64,000 nt of DNA, taken from NCBI RefSeq assembly GCF_001447355.1, contig NZ_JXBW01000007.1:62001-126000 (forward strand), read 5' to 3'. The notes under the pieces are model-generated. The model was not told where the DNA came from. It ran no database searches and worked only from the letters and a program-made list of their open reading frames with translations. Below, one piece after another: positions 53,130-61,901 of the stretch; positions within the stretch are counted from its first letter, which is position 1, and every line of letters begins with the position of its first letter. Position numbers and translations under genes: made by a program. The stretch is from Alicyclobacillus tolerans. Its GTDB lineage: Bacteria > Bacillota > Bacilli > Alicyclobacillales > Alicyclobacillaceae.

Positions 53130-53648
53130 GTGCCATATTGCCTTGTAGTTCCGCTTTTGCTGATGCTCATTTTCCGCCGTTCACTGTTATCTTTGATTGA
53201 AATCCGATTTCGGTTTACGCCACTTTTGTTGATAGGCATTGTTGGACAAATTGTGGCTGACAATTTGCGAACGTCAGTGGCGTACGGACTTTTACCTTTA
53301 TCTATGGGTTTCGTTGTTATATGGCTATACCTTAATCGAAAAGTATCAGGGCTCCGTTTCGTGCTGGCGGGAACCGCGATTAACCTTATTGCAATTGTTA
53401 TTTCAGGTGGGAGAATGCCAGTATTGCTTTCCACCGTCCACCTTTTACACCTGGAAGTTGCTCCGAACACCGGTTCACGCCATTCCTTTGCGACGATGCA
53501 TGGCTGGTGGTGGCTGGGTGACTGGATACCCATTCCACCCTTTATCATGAGTCCAGGCGATATTCTTGTCGGCATCGGATTAAGTAGGTTTGCGCTGACA
53601 GAATCACAAACGAGAGCGAGCTATCAACATGAGTCAAATTCGAAATAG
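53130..53648 (+). CDS. DUF5317 membrane protein
   Basis: About 172 residues, four to five hydrophobic segments and a WWWLGDWIPIPPFIMSPGDILVGIG C-terminal segment; the NLIAIVISGGRMPV motif and SPGDILV are typical of DUF5317. Function unknown. The start is either GTG 53121 or GTG 53130; the second has AAGGTGAG at better spacing. The 3' end overlaps the kinase gene by 20 bp, so the two are translationally coupled and likely act together. Confidence 0.82.
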   Translation: MPYCLVVPLLLMLIFRRSLLSLIEIRFRFTPLLLIGIVGQIVADNLRTSVAYGLLPLSMGFVVIWLYLNRKVSGLRFVLAGTAINLIAIVISGGRMPVLLSTVHLLHLEVAPNTGSRHSFATMHGWWWLGDWIPIPPFIMSPGDILVGIGLSRFALTESQTRASYQHESNSK

Positions 53649-55314
53649 CTACCGCACTTTGTTGTTCATAATTGGCACCACTGTGCCAGTTTGCGCAGTG
53701 CTCGCAAGCGTCCTTTACAAGATGCCTAGTATTGGATTTGTTACAATCTTGGCGTGTATATTAGACTACTATCCCTTATATCTACCTGGCGGGGTGCAGT
53801 GGAGCACCTCAATTTTATGCTATATATGGGCAGGTACCGAGTATGGCACGATGGCAGCAGATATGGTCATGACGATGAGTTGCCTTGTTACATTCCTCCG
53901 TGCGTATCATTGGAACTTGCGCGGCATCCGGTGGTTTCGCTATTTTGTGACCCTTGGCATGTTTCAGGTATCCCTGTTCACAAGCGTGGCTGCCTTTCGC
54001 ATTGCAAAGGGACTTCCTGACTTGCTTCAATCTGCTTGTGTGTTCGTTACTTTTGAGGGAGTGAATATACTTCTTTTTCTAGGTGTCCACTGGTCACTTG
54101 GTAGTACCTCATCCGGGTGGTCGACTATTCGTGGCTTTAACTTCCTTTCTGTCGCCATGAGTTCCCTTTTATTTGTACTCATCGGACGCTATGACCGTTT
54201 GGTAGATGCCTTACTTCCCATCGGATTGCTACTCATCTGTTTCATTCTCATGTGGCAGCAGTATTCCAAGGCCGTCAAATCCTCATCAGAGGTCTCAAAG
54301 AAATACCAATTAATCGCCAATCATACGGATGACCTCATCCTGCTTGTCAATACGAGCGGGAACATCACCTTTGCATCGCCGTCGCATGCCCGCCTATTTA
54401 ATAAACCACTTGATGAAATCGTCGGCCAGTCATTTTACACATTTATTCAAGATCCGACGTCGGTGCGTGCAGCATTGCACGCACCCCATGCCTGTACGTC
54501 GCAACACTTGATACGCCTGCAATTTGGCGACAAGGTGATCCCAACGGAGACCAAGATCTCCCCAGTTTATTCGACAAATGACGAGATCGAGTGTTTTATC
54601 GTTGTCTCACGAGACATATCAGAGCGCCTACGCCAACAAGAATATCTGTTGCAAACCGAAAAATTGGCTGTAGCTGGACAATTGGCTGCAGGTATTGCTC
54701 ATGAAATTCGCAATCCATTGACTTCTGTGATGGGGTTTCTACAACTGTTGCGGGAACACTTTGATCAGGTAGCACCTGAATCGTATCGCATCGTCTGGTC
54801 TGAGCTTGTTCGAATATCGGATATTGCAAGCTCGTTACTCGTTCTCGCAAAACCGGAACCAGCCAACTTCCGCGACTGCACCCTTGACAACTTGATCCGC
54901 GACACGATCACGCTGCTCGAAGGACAGGCACACAAAGCCAATGTCTACTTTGAAGCGATGGAGACACCAGATGTCACGTTGCACTGCAACCCTGGTCAAC
55001 TCAAACAGGTCTTTCTAAACCTTTTCAAAAACAGCATAGAGGCCATGGAAGAACGAGGTGGACTGATACAAATCTCGTATGATGTGCAGCCTGAATCTGT
55101 GAGAATAGCGATCACCGATAATGGACCTGGCATACCCAAGCACCTTCTCGCCACCCTAGGTCAACCTTTCTATACAACAAAGGAAAAAGGTACTGGACTC
55201 GGGTTAATGGTCGTATACAACATCATTCAAGAGCACCATGGAAGTATTCAGTTCGATAGCGACGGAATTCGTGGGACACGAGTAACAATTAAACTTCCAA
55301 TCATACAATCATAA
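53629..55314 (+). CDS. KinB-like multi-TM sensor histidine kinase
   Basis: 561 residues. Six hydrophobic segments fill the first 205 residues; no large outer loop is present. A PAS domain (QLIANHTDDLILLVNTSGNIT, residues about 225-335) follows, then HisKA (GIAHEIRNPLTSVMGFLQLL) and HATPase (NLFKNSIEAM, DNGPGIP, TTKEKGTGLGL). The H-box matches Bacillus sporulation kinases and the layout matches KinB. No response regulator adjacent, which fits the Spo0F phosphorelay, by inference. The membrane part and the coupled DUF5317 protein may sense a membrane or peptide signal. Confidence 0.88.
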   Translation: MSQIRNSYRTLLFIIGTTVPVCAVLASVLYKMPSIGFVTILACILDYYPLYLPGGVQWSTSILCYIWAGTEYGTMAADMVMTMSCLVTFLRAYHWNLRGIRWFRYFVTLGMFQVSLFTSVAAFRIAKGLPDLLQSACVFVTFEGVNILLFLGVHWSLGSTSSGWSTIRGFNFLSVAMSSLLFVLIGRYDRLVDALLPIGLLLICFILMWQQYSKAVKSSSEVSKKYQLIANHTDDLILLVNTSGNITFASPSHARLFNKPLDEIVGQSFYTFIQDPTSVRAALHAPHACTSQHLIRLQFGDKVIPTETKISPVYSTNDEIECFIVVSRDISERLRQQEYLLQTEKLAVAGQLAAGIAHEIRNPLTSVMGFLQLLREHFDQVAPESYRIVWSELVRISDIASSLLVLAKPEPANFRDCTLDNLIRDTITLLEGQAHKANVYFEAMETPDVTLHCNPGQLKQVFLNLFKNSIEAMEERGGLIQISYDVQPESVRIAITDNGPGIPKHLLATLGQPFYTTKEKGTGLGLMVVYNIIQEHHGSIQFDSDGIRGTRVTIKLPIIQS

Positions 55315-55419
55315 CTCGAACGATACCTAATACCTCGCTAGGTAATCATTACCTATCGACGAACACTGGGGTGGTCAAGTCACAAACATACCCCCATGTA
55401 CGCACGATGGGCTGGGTCT

Positions 55420-55476
55420 TTGACACGAGCATTACTTTTAGATATAAATATTTTGACAGCGGTGTAAGCGATACCA
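55420..55476 (+). promoter_or_regulatory. Sigma-A promoter with a candidate cre (CcpA) site
   Basis: TTGACA (55420-55425) and TATAAA (55443-55448) with a 17-bp spacer. TGTAAGCGATACCA (55463-55476), 15 bp after the -10 box, fits the cre consensus WTGNAANCGNWNNCW in all but the first base. This predicts catabolite repression of the carboxylate transporter operon. The site is a pattern match only. Confidence 0.75.
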
Positions 55477-55538
55477 TGTTAACTCCCAAACAACGTTCTT
55501 CAACGGCGAAAGCTGTCTGGTAAAAGGAGGTGGCTAGT

Positions 55539-55751
55539 ATGAACGAACCAAAACAAGTTGCATCGCATCGTCGTCGCTGGTGGTATTTGCTCGTCCTTGT
55601 CCCACTTGTCGGCACGCTTTTTCCACAGTTCTATGCGACCGCGTCACCTGCCATCTGGGGAATTCCTCTCTTTTATTGGTACCAGATGATGTGGGTCATC
55701 ATTAGTGCCATCGTTACAGGCTTTCTATATTTCATACTTAAAGATGACTGA
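55539..55751 (+). CDS. DUF3311 small membrane protein
   Basis: 70 residues, two TM segments (WWYLLVLVPLVGTLFP and WYQMMWVIISAIVTGFLYF). DUF3311 proteins are encoded just before SSS-family monocarboxylate permeases (MctP type), of which they are the small subunit or companion. ATG at 55539 follows AAGGAGGTGG. Its stop is 33 bp before the symporter start. Confidence 0.9.
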   Translation: MNEPKQVASHRRRWWYLLVLVPLVGTLFPQFYATASPAIWGIPLFYWYQMMWVIISAIVTGFLYFILKDD

Positions 55752-55783
55752 TGAGTTTGAAAGAAAGGGGGGGCGATCCTATC

Positions 55784-57295
55784 ATGAATTGGACTGCGTT
55801 TACTGTTTTCATTATCTTCTTTATATTTGTTACAGTGCTAGGTTTTATCGCCGCGAGATGGCGACGAGCAGATTTGAATCACCTGGAAGAATGGGGATTA
55901 GCAGGACGGCGCTTCGGAACCCTAATCACATGGTTTTTGGTTGGCGGTGATCTTTACACTGCCTATACGTTCATCGCCGTTCCCGCGCTTATGTATGGCG
56001 CGGGCGCGCTCGGTTTTTATGCCGTACCTTACACCATCGTCGTGTACCCTATGTTTCTATTGATCCTGCCGCGCTTTTGGTCTGTGGCCAAACAGCACGG
56101 CTATGTGACTGCTTCTGACTTTATTGAAGGGCGCTTCGGAGATAAACTGCTCTCGCTTGCCATCGCCCTCACGGGTATTGTCGCGACGATGCCTTACATT
56201 GCACTACAGTTGACCGGTATGCAAGCCGTGATTAGCGCCATTGGCATCGGCGGCGACTGGCCGCTCATCATCGCGTTCATTATCCTTGCCCTGTACACGT
56301 ACACCAGCGGCTTGCGGGCTCCTGCCATGCTTGCGGTGGTAAAAGAATTAATGATTTATATCACCGTGATCGTATCGGTGATTGTCATTCCCATGAAACT
56401 CGGTGGTTTCGGCCACATCTTCCATGCAGCTGCAGCGGCATTGCCGACACACAATCCGCCAGGAACTGCCATTTTGTCGCCAAAACAATATGCAACCTAC
56501 GGTACACTGGCATTTGGCTCTGCACTTGCGCTATTTCTCTACCCGCACGCTCTGACTGGCGTTTTCAGCGCTTCCAGCCGTCGTGTGGTGAAGCGCAATA
56601 TGGCACTCCTCCCAGCCTATTCGTTCGCGCTCGGCATCGTCGCACTGTTGGGCTTCATGGCGCTAGCGGCGGGCGTGCATGCCAAATCCACAAGCCAAGC
56701 GGTTCCATTGCTTTTTCTTAAGGAATTCCCAAGTTGGTTTGCTGGCTTCGGGTTTGCGGCTATCGCAATTGGCGCACTTGTACCAGCGGCCATCATGTCT
56801 ATCGCGGCGTCCAACCTGTTTACACGCAATATCTACAAAACTTACTTTGCCAAAGGCGCTTCATCAGAACATGAAGCACGCGTGGCAAAGATTGTCTCAC
56901 TCCTCGTCAAAGTCGGCGCCCTTGTCTTTATTCTGGGCTTCCCGCAGCAATACGCCATCAGTATGCAACAGGTTGGTGGCATCCTTATCCTGCAGACGGT
57001 TCCCGCACTTGTGCTGGGGTTGTATACGCGCTGGTTCCACAGACGCGCATTGCTGATTGGTTGGCTCGTCGGTATCGTCTACGGCATCTATATGTGGGGA
57101 ACCACCGGTTATAAGTCAACCACGTACGCACTGCACTTGTTCGGTGGTAGCGTCGCAGGCTATGCGGGTATTTTGGCACTAGTCCTGAATGTTATCGTTG
57201 TTGTCTTCCTTACACTGCTGTTCCGCGCGGCAAACCTGAGCAATGGCTCAGATCAGACAAGCCACAGCGATTACCACGTAGAAGCTTCACTTTGA
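55784..57295 (+). CDS. SSS-family monocarboxylate (MctP-like) permease
   Basis: 503 residues, about 13 TM segments. SSS motifs: GRRFGTLITWFLVGGDLYTAYTFIAVPALMYGAGALGFYA near the N-terminus, GYVTASDFIEGRFGD and ASNLFTRNIYKTYF in the middle. MctP-type proteins take up lactate, pyruvate, acetate or similar by cation coupling. The ATG at 55784 has AAAGGGGGGG; an upstream ATG at 55751 overlaps the DUF3311 stop (TGATG) but has no SD. Terminator follows. Confidence 0.88.
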   Translation: MNWTAFTVFIIFFIFVTVLGFIAARWRRADLNHLEEWGLAGRRFGTLITWFLVGGDLYTAYTFIAVPALMYGAGALGFYAVPYTIVVYPMFLLILPRFWSVAKQHGYVTASDFIEGRFGDKLLSLAIALTGIVATMPYIALQLTGMQAVISAIGIGGDWPLIIAFIILALYTYTSGLRAPAMLAVVKELMIYITVIVSVIVIPMKLGGFGHIFHAAAAALPTHNPPGTAILSPKQYATYGTLAFGSALALFLYPHALTGVFSASSRRVVKRNMALLPAYSFALGIVALLGFMALAAGVHAKSTSQAVPLLFLKEFPSWFAGFGFAAIAIGALVPAAIMSIAASNLFTRNIYKTYFAKGASSEHEARVAKIVSLLVKVGALVFILGFPQQYAISMQQVGGILILQTVPALVLGLYTRWFHRRALLIGWLVGIVYGIYMWGTTGYKSTTYALHLFGGSVAGYAGILALVLNVIVVVFLTLLFRAANLSNGSDQTSHSDYHVEASL

Positions 57296-57310
57296 TGCAC
57301 ACATAACGCA

Positions 57311-57353
57311 AAAACGGGCGAGCAAACGTGACTACCGTCTGCCGCCCGTTTTG
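57311..57353 (+). terminator. Terminator after the mctP-like gene
   Basis: Stem AAAACGGGCG/CGCCCGTTTT with a long 22-base loop. The symmetric A/T ends make it usable in either direction. Confidence 0.6.
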
Positions 57354-57437
57354 TCGAAACGTCCCCATTTTGTGCTGAAAGCCCGGTCACCAGCGAGAAC
57401 ACTCCGTCAACCAGATTGCACATACCATCCACATCCA

Positions 57438-58160
57438 TTAAGCGACTTGCCGTTGTGCCCTTCTTTGCGCAACCAGCCAAGATTCTACAGCGACGACATT
57501 GACCACGATGCTTAAGCATACTGCGATGGCGTAGGCAGTCGCATAAGGCAAATGTCCTACATGTCCACCGAGGTAGGTAAACGCCCGATTAAGAACGTTT
57601 GTGTCACAAAACACATAGCTACGTAACATCCATGCCCGATGTCGCGCTACATCGCCCTGCCGTATCCAGACGTAAGCAAGTACCGTAACGATCAACCAGT
57701 ACACGTTCAACGTATTAAACGCCACGGTCGGGAGTTCACCGCCTGTGGCAAAGGGAGCTAAATAACCCGATGTTCCGTCCACACCAAGAACAGACGCGAT
57801 ATATAGATAGCCGACCATGCGATGCACACTATGTTGACGGCGTTCCCCGGTCAGTGTCCAATTGAGCATGCCGCTTACAATGGCAATAACAGCAGCCACA
57901 ATGTGAATATGCAACATCATGATCCATATAGGGTGATTCACATGGCGTGCAATTCCGACCTTATGGGAAAGGAACGATACATCCTGCGGGTCAGCGATGA
58001 AACTAGCAAACAGCATGTACAGGGCATATGCGAGCGCGATGCCGATTGCAGCATCCCCCAGGTAACTTCGTCGCAACATACCAACGCCTCCAATGGGAAT
58101 CATGATACCGCAGGTTGCCAAATTGTGCACGAACAAGCGTAACCATCTATCCCAAGACAC
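57438..58160 (-). CDS. DUF2306 membrane protein
   Basis: About 240 residues with seven hydrophobic segments. The central HIVAAVIAIVSGMLNWTLTGERRQHSVHRMVGYLYIASV, FNTLNVYWLIVTVLAYVWIRQGDVARHRAWMLRSY match the DUF2306 layout, whose paired His residues may bind haem. Function unknown. GTG at 58160 is my best guess; a GTG at 58217 is also open. Preceded by the terminator of the yhaN gene, so independently transcribed. Confidence 0.75.
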   Translation of the reverse strand: MSWDRWLRLFVHNLATCGIMIPIGGVGMLRRSYLGDAAIGIALAYALYMLFASFIADPQDVSFLSHKVGIARHVNHPIWIMMLHIHIVAAVIAIVSGMLNWTLTGERRQHSVHRMVGYLYIASVLGVDGTSGYLAPFATGGELPTVAFNTLNVYWLIVTVLAYVWIRQGDVARHRAWMLRSYVFCDTNVLNRAFTYLGGHVGHLPYATAYAIAVCLSIVVNVVAVESWLVAQRRAQRQVA

Positions 58161-58229
58161 CTTGATTACGAGGTCCTTCGTTTGTCGGTGCCCACGCCAG
58201 CCGAGCGGACGTATCACGCTGGGCTTATA

Positions 58230-58266
58230 GAGAAAAGCCCTGCCACTTTTGGCAGAGCCTTTTCTT
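58230..58266 (-). terminator. Terminator of the yhaO-yhaN operon
   Basis: Near-perfect stem AAAAGGCTCTGCCA/TGGCAGGGCTTTT (one wobble) with a 4-base loop, followed by CTCTAT. It lies about 115 bp after the yhaN stop. Confidence 0.8.
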
Positions 58267-58379
58267 TATGGGTCGCTCAGCGCAGCACGGAAGAGATGTG
58301 GCAACGTTCGTTTCAAGGTGTGCGCTATTTGACGACTACAAACACGCAGCATCACAAATGCCCACACAACGAATCTTGC

Positions 58380-61300
58380 TCACACCATAGACTCCTCGGG
58401 TACCCCCAACAGATGGTGAACCACAACGCGATGGCCGAGCATTCTTTTGGCGGCATCAACTAAAAACTGATGATGCGTAAAGTAAAACACCTGTGTATAA
58501 GCAGACAACTCGCTTAACACTTCAAGCGTTGCCAACGTCCGCTCATCATCAAAATGAACGAGGATATCATCCATCACGAGCGGCAGTCCAGGTGCAAATT
58601 GGAGGTGATTCTCGATAAAGCCAAGGCGCAGTGCCAGATAAAGCTGATCTCGTGTACCATCGCTCAGTTGCGCTACAGTTCTCGCTTTGCCTGACGCATC
58701 CTCAACGACAAGCCGCGATCCGCCTTCTTCATACGCAATATCAATCTTTTCGTAGCGACCGCACGTCAGACGCCGAAAGAACACAGAAGACCGATCCAGA
58801 ACCGTGGACGGATTTTGCTCATGGAACCATTCGATGGCTCTTTGCAACAAGCGCCGAGCCAATTCTACGCGCAGATATTCGCGCCAGGAGCGATCCGCTT
58901 CGGCCAACTTTGCCTCTGCTTCTTGACGTTTTGCTGCGGCATCCGCACGCTCCCGATTCATCTCTTCGAATTGGATTTCACACTCGCGCAGTGCATCGCT
59001 GGTGCGTTCCAGTTGCTCTCGCAAATCGCGCAAGCTGTCGACATGTTCTTGAAGCAAACGCTCAAGTTCGTCCGGATCCGGATACTCAGCCAGTTCGGCC
59101 TGTAACTTTTCAAGTGGCACACCATCCGCTACGGCAAGGACACTCGTCTGCAAAGTGCGCATCTTTTCCTCCAGCTGTCGATACCGCCGCGATTTAGCAA
59201 TCACATGCCGACACGCCTCAGGGGTCACATCGCCGGCGATCCGGCTGTAGCGTTCCATCTCCTGTAAACAAAATTGCAAACTTGACTCCGTATTTCGCAA
59301 TTGCTCGTGGGCGTTCGTCAGTTCCTGCTCCACGCTGTCTAACCGATTCAGTGCTTCTATTGCCTGGCTGACTCGCGCTTGTAGCCGACGAACAACCGTG
59401 CCGTACGATGTCCCGGGAGCCACGGACTCACTCAATTCCTCGAGAATACTGTGTACGTCCTTTTCAAAGCGATCGCGCGAAGCCTTTGCTTCCTGCAAAT
59501 CTCTTGCGAGCCGCTCGACCTGTGCGGCCTGTGTTTGCCATTCAGAGAGCAGACGAACAAATGCCACATCTGGTGTTTCCGGCAGAAGTCGCAACTCTGC
59601 GCGCAAGGCCTGCCACCGCTCAGCATATTGAGCGGCCTTTTGCTCCTGCACCGCAAGCTCGTGCAACCTGTTCTGCTGCCGATCCCGCTCCTCTTCGAAC
59701 GCCTGTTTTGCGGCTTGTTTCTGCTGTGCTAACGTGGCAAAGTCGTGACACTTGCGCAGGATCGCTTGCATCCACTCAGCAATCGTCCATTCCGGGCGAA
59801 TCGCCACCTGCAAGTCGACCGCTGCAAGTTCCAGGCGCGATCGCAATTGCTGGCGAAGCTCCTCGAATTGTTCAAGCTTAGCCGTCTGCTCCAGCAATGT
59901 CGTATATCGATCGCGCACAGGTTGCTGAAACTCAATCAACCACTGCTTCATTTCCCTTGGCGAGCCTGGAACCAGCCCGCAATCCGCCCAGGCGGCCACC
60001 CAATCGCTCGTAAGTTGATCCCTTGTTTCCAACAGATTTTGCATGCACTGCTGCCGCTGCTCGATGCGCCGAAGTGTCTGTTCCTTCCCCAGCGTCTTGG
60101 CCGCGGGAACCGCAAATCGAGCGGCGTCACGTAGCATCTCATCCACAAGCTCGTCGGCATTGGAGATTGCCCGTTCAAACGCCGACGACAACGACGTTTC
60201 ACCCATTTCGTCTACATAATGAGCGACGTCTGCTTCGGTCGAATCGCCACCGGTGATCATCGCCTTGATCAACGCCCAGCCCGCGTCCCGCTGGGCACGT
60301 GCTGCCTGCAAGTCCTCGGCGGTCGGCACGGACGCAAAGCCCTCCAGGCGTTCCAATTCATCTTCCAAGTCGGACACACGTCGCTGTTCCTTCTCCAACT
60401 CGCGACGGAATTCCCGCAATTCCTCGTCGACTTGCGAAAAATCCTTCTCGTATTGGTTTATGGTCTCTTCGAGCGGAATTGGCAACTTGGCCACACGCTC
60501 GATGTCTGGCTCAACGAATCGTTGCCGACTGAGAAGCTGTTCTAGTTTTCTACGCTCAAAGCGAACCGCGTGCTGCAACTCTTGAATGTCTGTGTCGATC
60601 CGATTGTGGCCAGCCTGTAAAGCGTCCTCCAGCCATGTTTGCCAACGTGCAATGTCCGGTACATCGCCAAATGCCAACCAAGCCTCTTCCCGGCGTTTGA
60701 CCTCGTCCGTGGACACATGCAAATCGCTGCGGACGCGCTCGGCATCCTGCATGGCTCTTTGCCATAGCTCGGCGACTTCGTATAGCTCCTCGAGCATCAG
60801 CGTTTCGTGCAACAATTCCGTCGCCCTATCCTCAAGTCGAATGGGCATCCTCTCCAGCATTGCATCGCAACGGCGAACAGCTTCTGTATATTGTTTCTCT
60901 AAACGCGGTAGATCGCTTTCCAGGAGGGTTTCATACTGGCCCACTCGTTCCAGAAGGGCATGCACCTCATCTGCGTAGCGCAATGCTGGCTTGTCGATGA
61001 CAATCGCTTTGCGTTGCTCCTCCAGTTGTTCAATGCGCGTTCGTAACCCATGAAGGGACTGTGCGGATTGTACGCGCAGCTCAAGAATCTGCTCAAGTGC
61101 CCGTTCATCCTCTTCGGTCAGCGGTGACATGTCGGCAAATGAACGCAATTCTTCTTGCAGTGCAGCCAATTCGAGCAAGGAGCCCCGAACTCGTTTCATC
61201 CGTTCGAGCCGTGCCCGCTCGCGCTCGATCACGTGTTTCTGTTCCCGACCGTCAACGCGCATCTGACGCAATTTCTCAATCTCTTGCTGAAGCCGTGTAA

Positions 61301-61901
61301 AGTCCTGGCCCCGCAAGGCTTTTTCGTCGATTTCACGCATGAGCTGGTGATAGAGATTCATCGTTCCCGTGAACTTTCTCGTGATCGCGTTGTTCCTTTG
61401 ACCAACCAATTCCCCCGCTCGCTTGGTCAACGTGTCGATGTGCCGCTGCAACATGGTGATCCCGCCACCAGCCGCAAACAGAGAGGTGGCGGCATCGCCT
61501 TGAGCGGACAACAACCCTTCGCCACCTTCCCGCAGGCGCTCGTGATTCAGTCCATAAAGCATCTCGTACCGGCTGCGGTCGTGCCCTTGCAAGCATGCTT
61601 GCAAATCTTGCTCCAGGGTGGCATCGCCCATGGCGGCGACCAGCTTGTTGCGTTGTATCGTCCGTGCGAAGGCAAGCTCACGGCCATGGGCATTCACCAC
61701 CGTGCCCGAAATTCTCGAGGACCTGGTGTAGTCAAGCGATGGTGTGCCGCCAAACAACCAATCGAGAACAATCTGCAACAGTGTGGTCTTTCCCGCCTCG
61801 TTCGGTCCGTACAACACGTGAAAATTGACGTCGCCGCGAAAATCGAAAGCGAGATCATGAAAATGTTGTACGTGTTGAACGGCAAGTGCCTGTAGTTTCA
61901 T
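58380..61901 (-). CDS. yhaN: YhaN-type AAA ATPase of a Mre11/Rad50-like complex
   Basis: 1173 residues. The N-terminus has a Walker A of the SbcC/RecF class (HVLYGPNEAGKTTLLQ); the C-terminus has the signature AQLSDGTRDQLYLALRLGFIEN and Walker B (LPLVMDDILVHFDDERTLATLEVL). The 900 residues between are charged heptads, an extended coiled-coil arm. With YhaO it forms a SbcCD/MRN-like DNA-end-processing complex. The ATG overlaps the yhaO stop (ATGA) behind GGGGAGGTGA, so translation is coupled. A terminator follows. Confidence 0.92.
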   Translation of the reverse strand: MKLQALAVQHVQHFHDLAFDFRGDVNFHVLYGPNEAGKTTLLQIVLDWLFGGTPSLDYTRSSRISGTVVNAHGRELAFARTIQRNKLVAAMGDATLEQDLQACLQGHDRSRYEMLYGLNHERLREGGEGLLSAQGDAATSLFAAGGGITMLQRHIDTLTKRAGELVGQRNNAITRKFTGTMNLYHQLMREIDEKALRGQDFTRLQQEIEKLRQMRVDGREQKHVIERERARLERMKRVRGSLLELAALQEELRSFADMSPLTEEDERALEQILELRVQSAQSLHGLRTRIEQLEEQRKAIVIDKPALRYADEVHALLERVGQYETLLESDLPRLEKQYTEAVRRCDAMLERMPIRLEDRATELLHETLMLEELYEVAELWQRAMQDAERVRSDLHVSTDEVKRREEAWLAFGDVPDIARWQTWLEDALQAGHNRIDTDIQELQHAVRFERRKLEQLLSRQRFVEPDIERVAKLPIPLEETINQYEKDFSQVDEELREFRRELEKEQRRVSDLEDELERLEGFASVPTAEDLQAARAQRDAGWALIKAMITGGDSTEADVAHYVDEMGETSLSSAFERAISNADELVDEMLRDAARFAVPAAKTLGKEQTLRRIEQRQQCMQNLLETRDQLTSDWVAAWADCGLVPGSPREMKQWLIEFQQPVRDRYTTLLEQTAKLEQFEELRQQLRSRLELAAVDLQVAIRPEWTIAEWMQAILRKCHDFATLAQQKQAAKQAFEEERDRQQNRLHELAVQEQKAAQYAERWQALRAELRLLPETPDVAFVRLLSEWQTQAAQVERLARDLQEAKASRDRFEKDVHSILEELSESVAPGTSYGTVVRRLQARVSQAIEALNRLDSVEQELTNAHEQLRNTESSLQFCLQEMERYSRIAGDVTPEACRHVIAKSRRYRQLEEKMRTLQTSVLAVADGVPLEKLQAELAEYPDPDELERLLQEHVDSLRDLREQLERTSDALRECEIQFEEMNRERADAAAKRQEAEAKLAEADRSWREYLRVELARRLLQRAIEWFHEQNPSTVLDRSSVFFRRLTCGRYEKIDIAYEEGGSRLVVEDASGKARTVAQLSDGTRDQLYLALRLGFIENHLQFAPGLPLVMDDILVHFDDERTLATLEVLSELSAYTQVFYFTHHQFLVDAAKRMLGHRVVVHHLLGVPEESMV

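Noticed and set aside
61155-61895. 246-codon plus-strand frame antisense to yhaN.
   Set aside because: yhaN on the minus strand has Walker A and extended coiled-coil codon periodicity; the antisense frame has no recognisable product.
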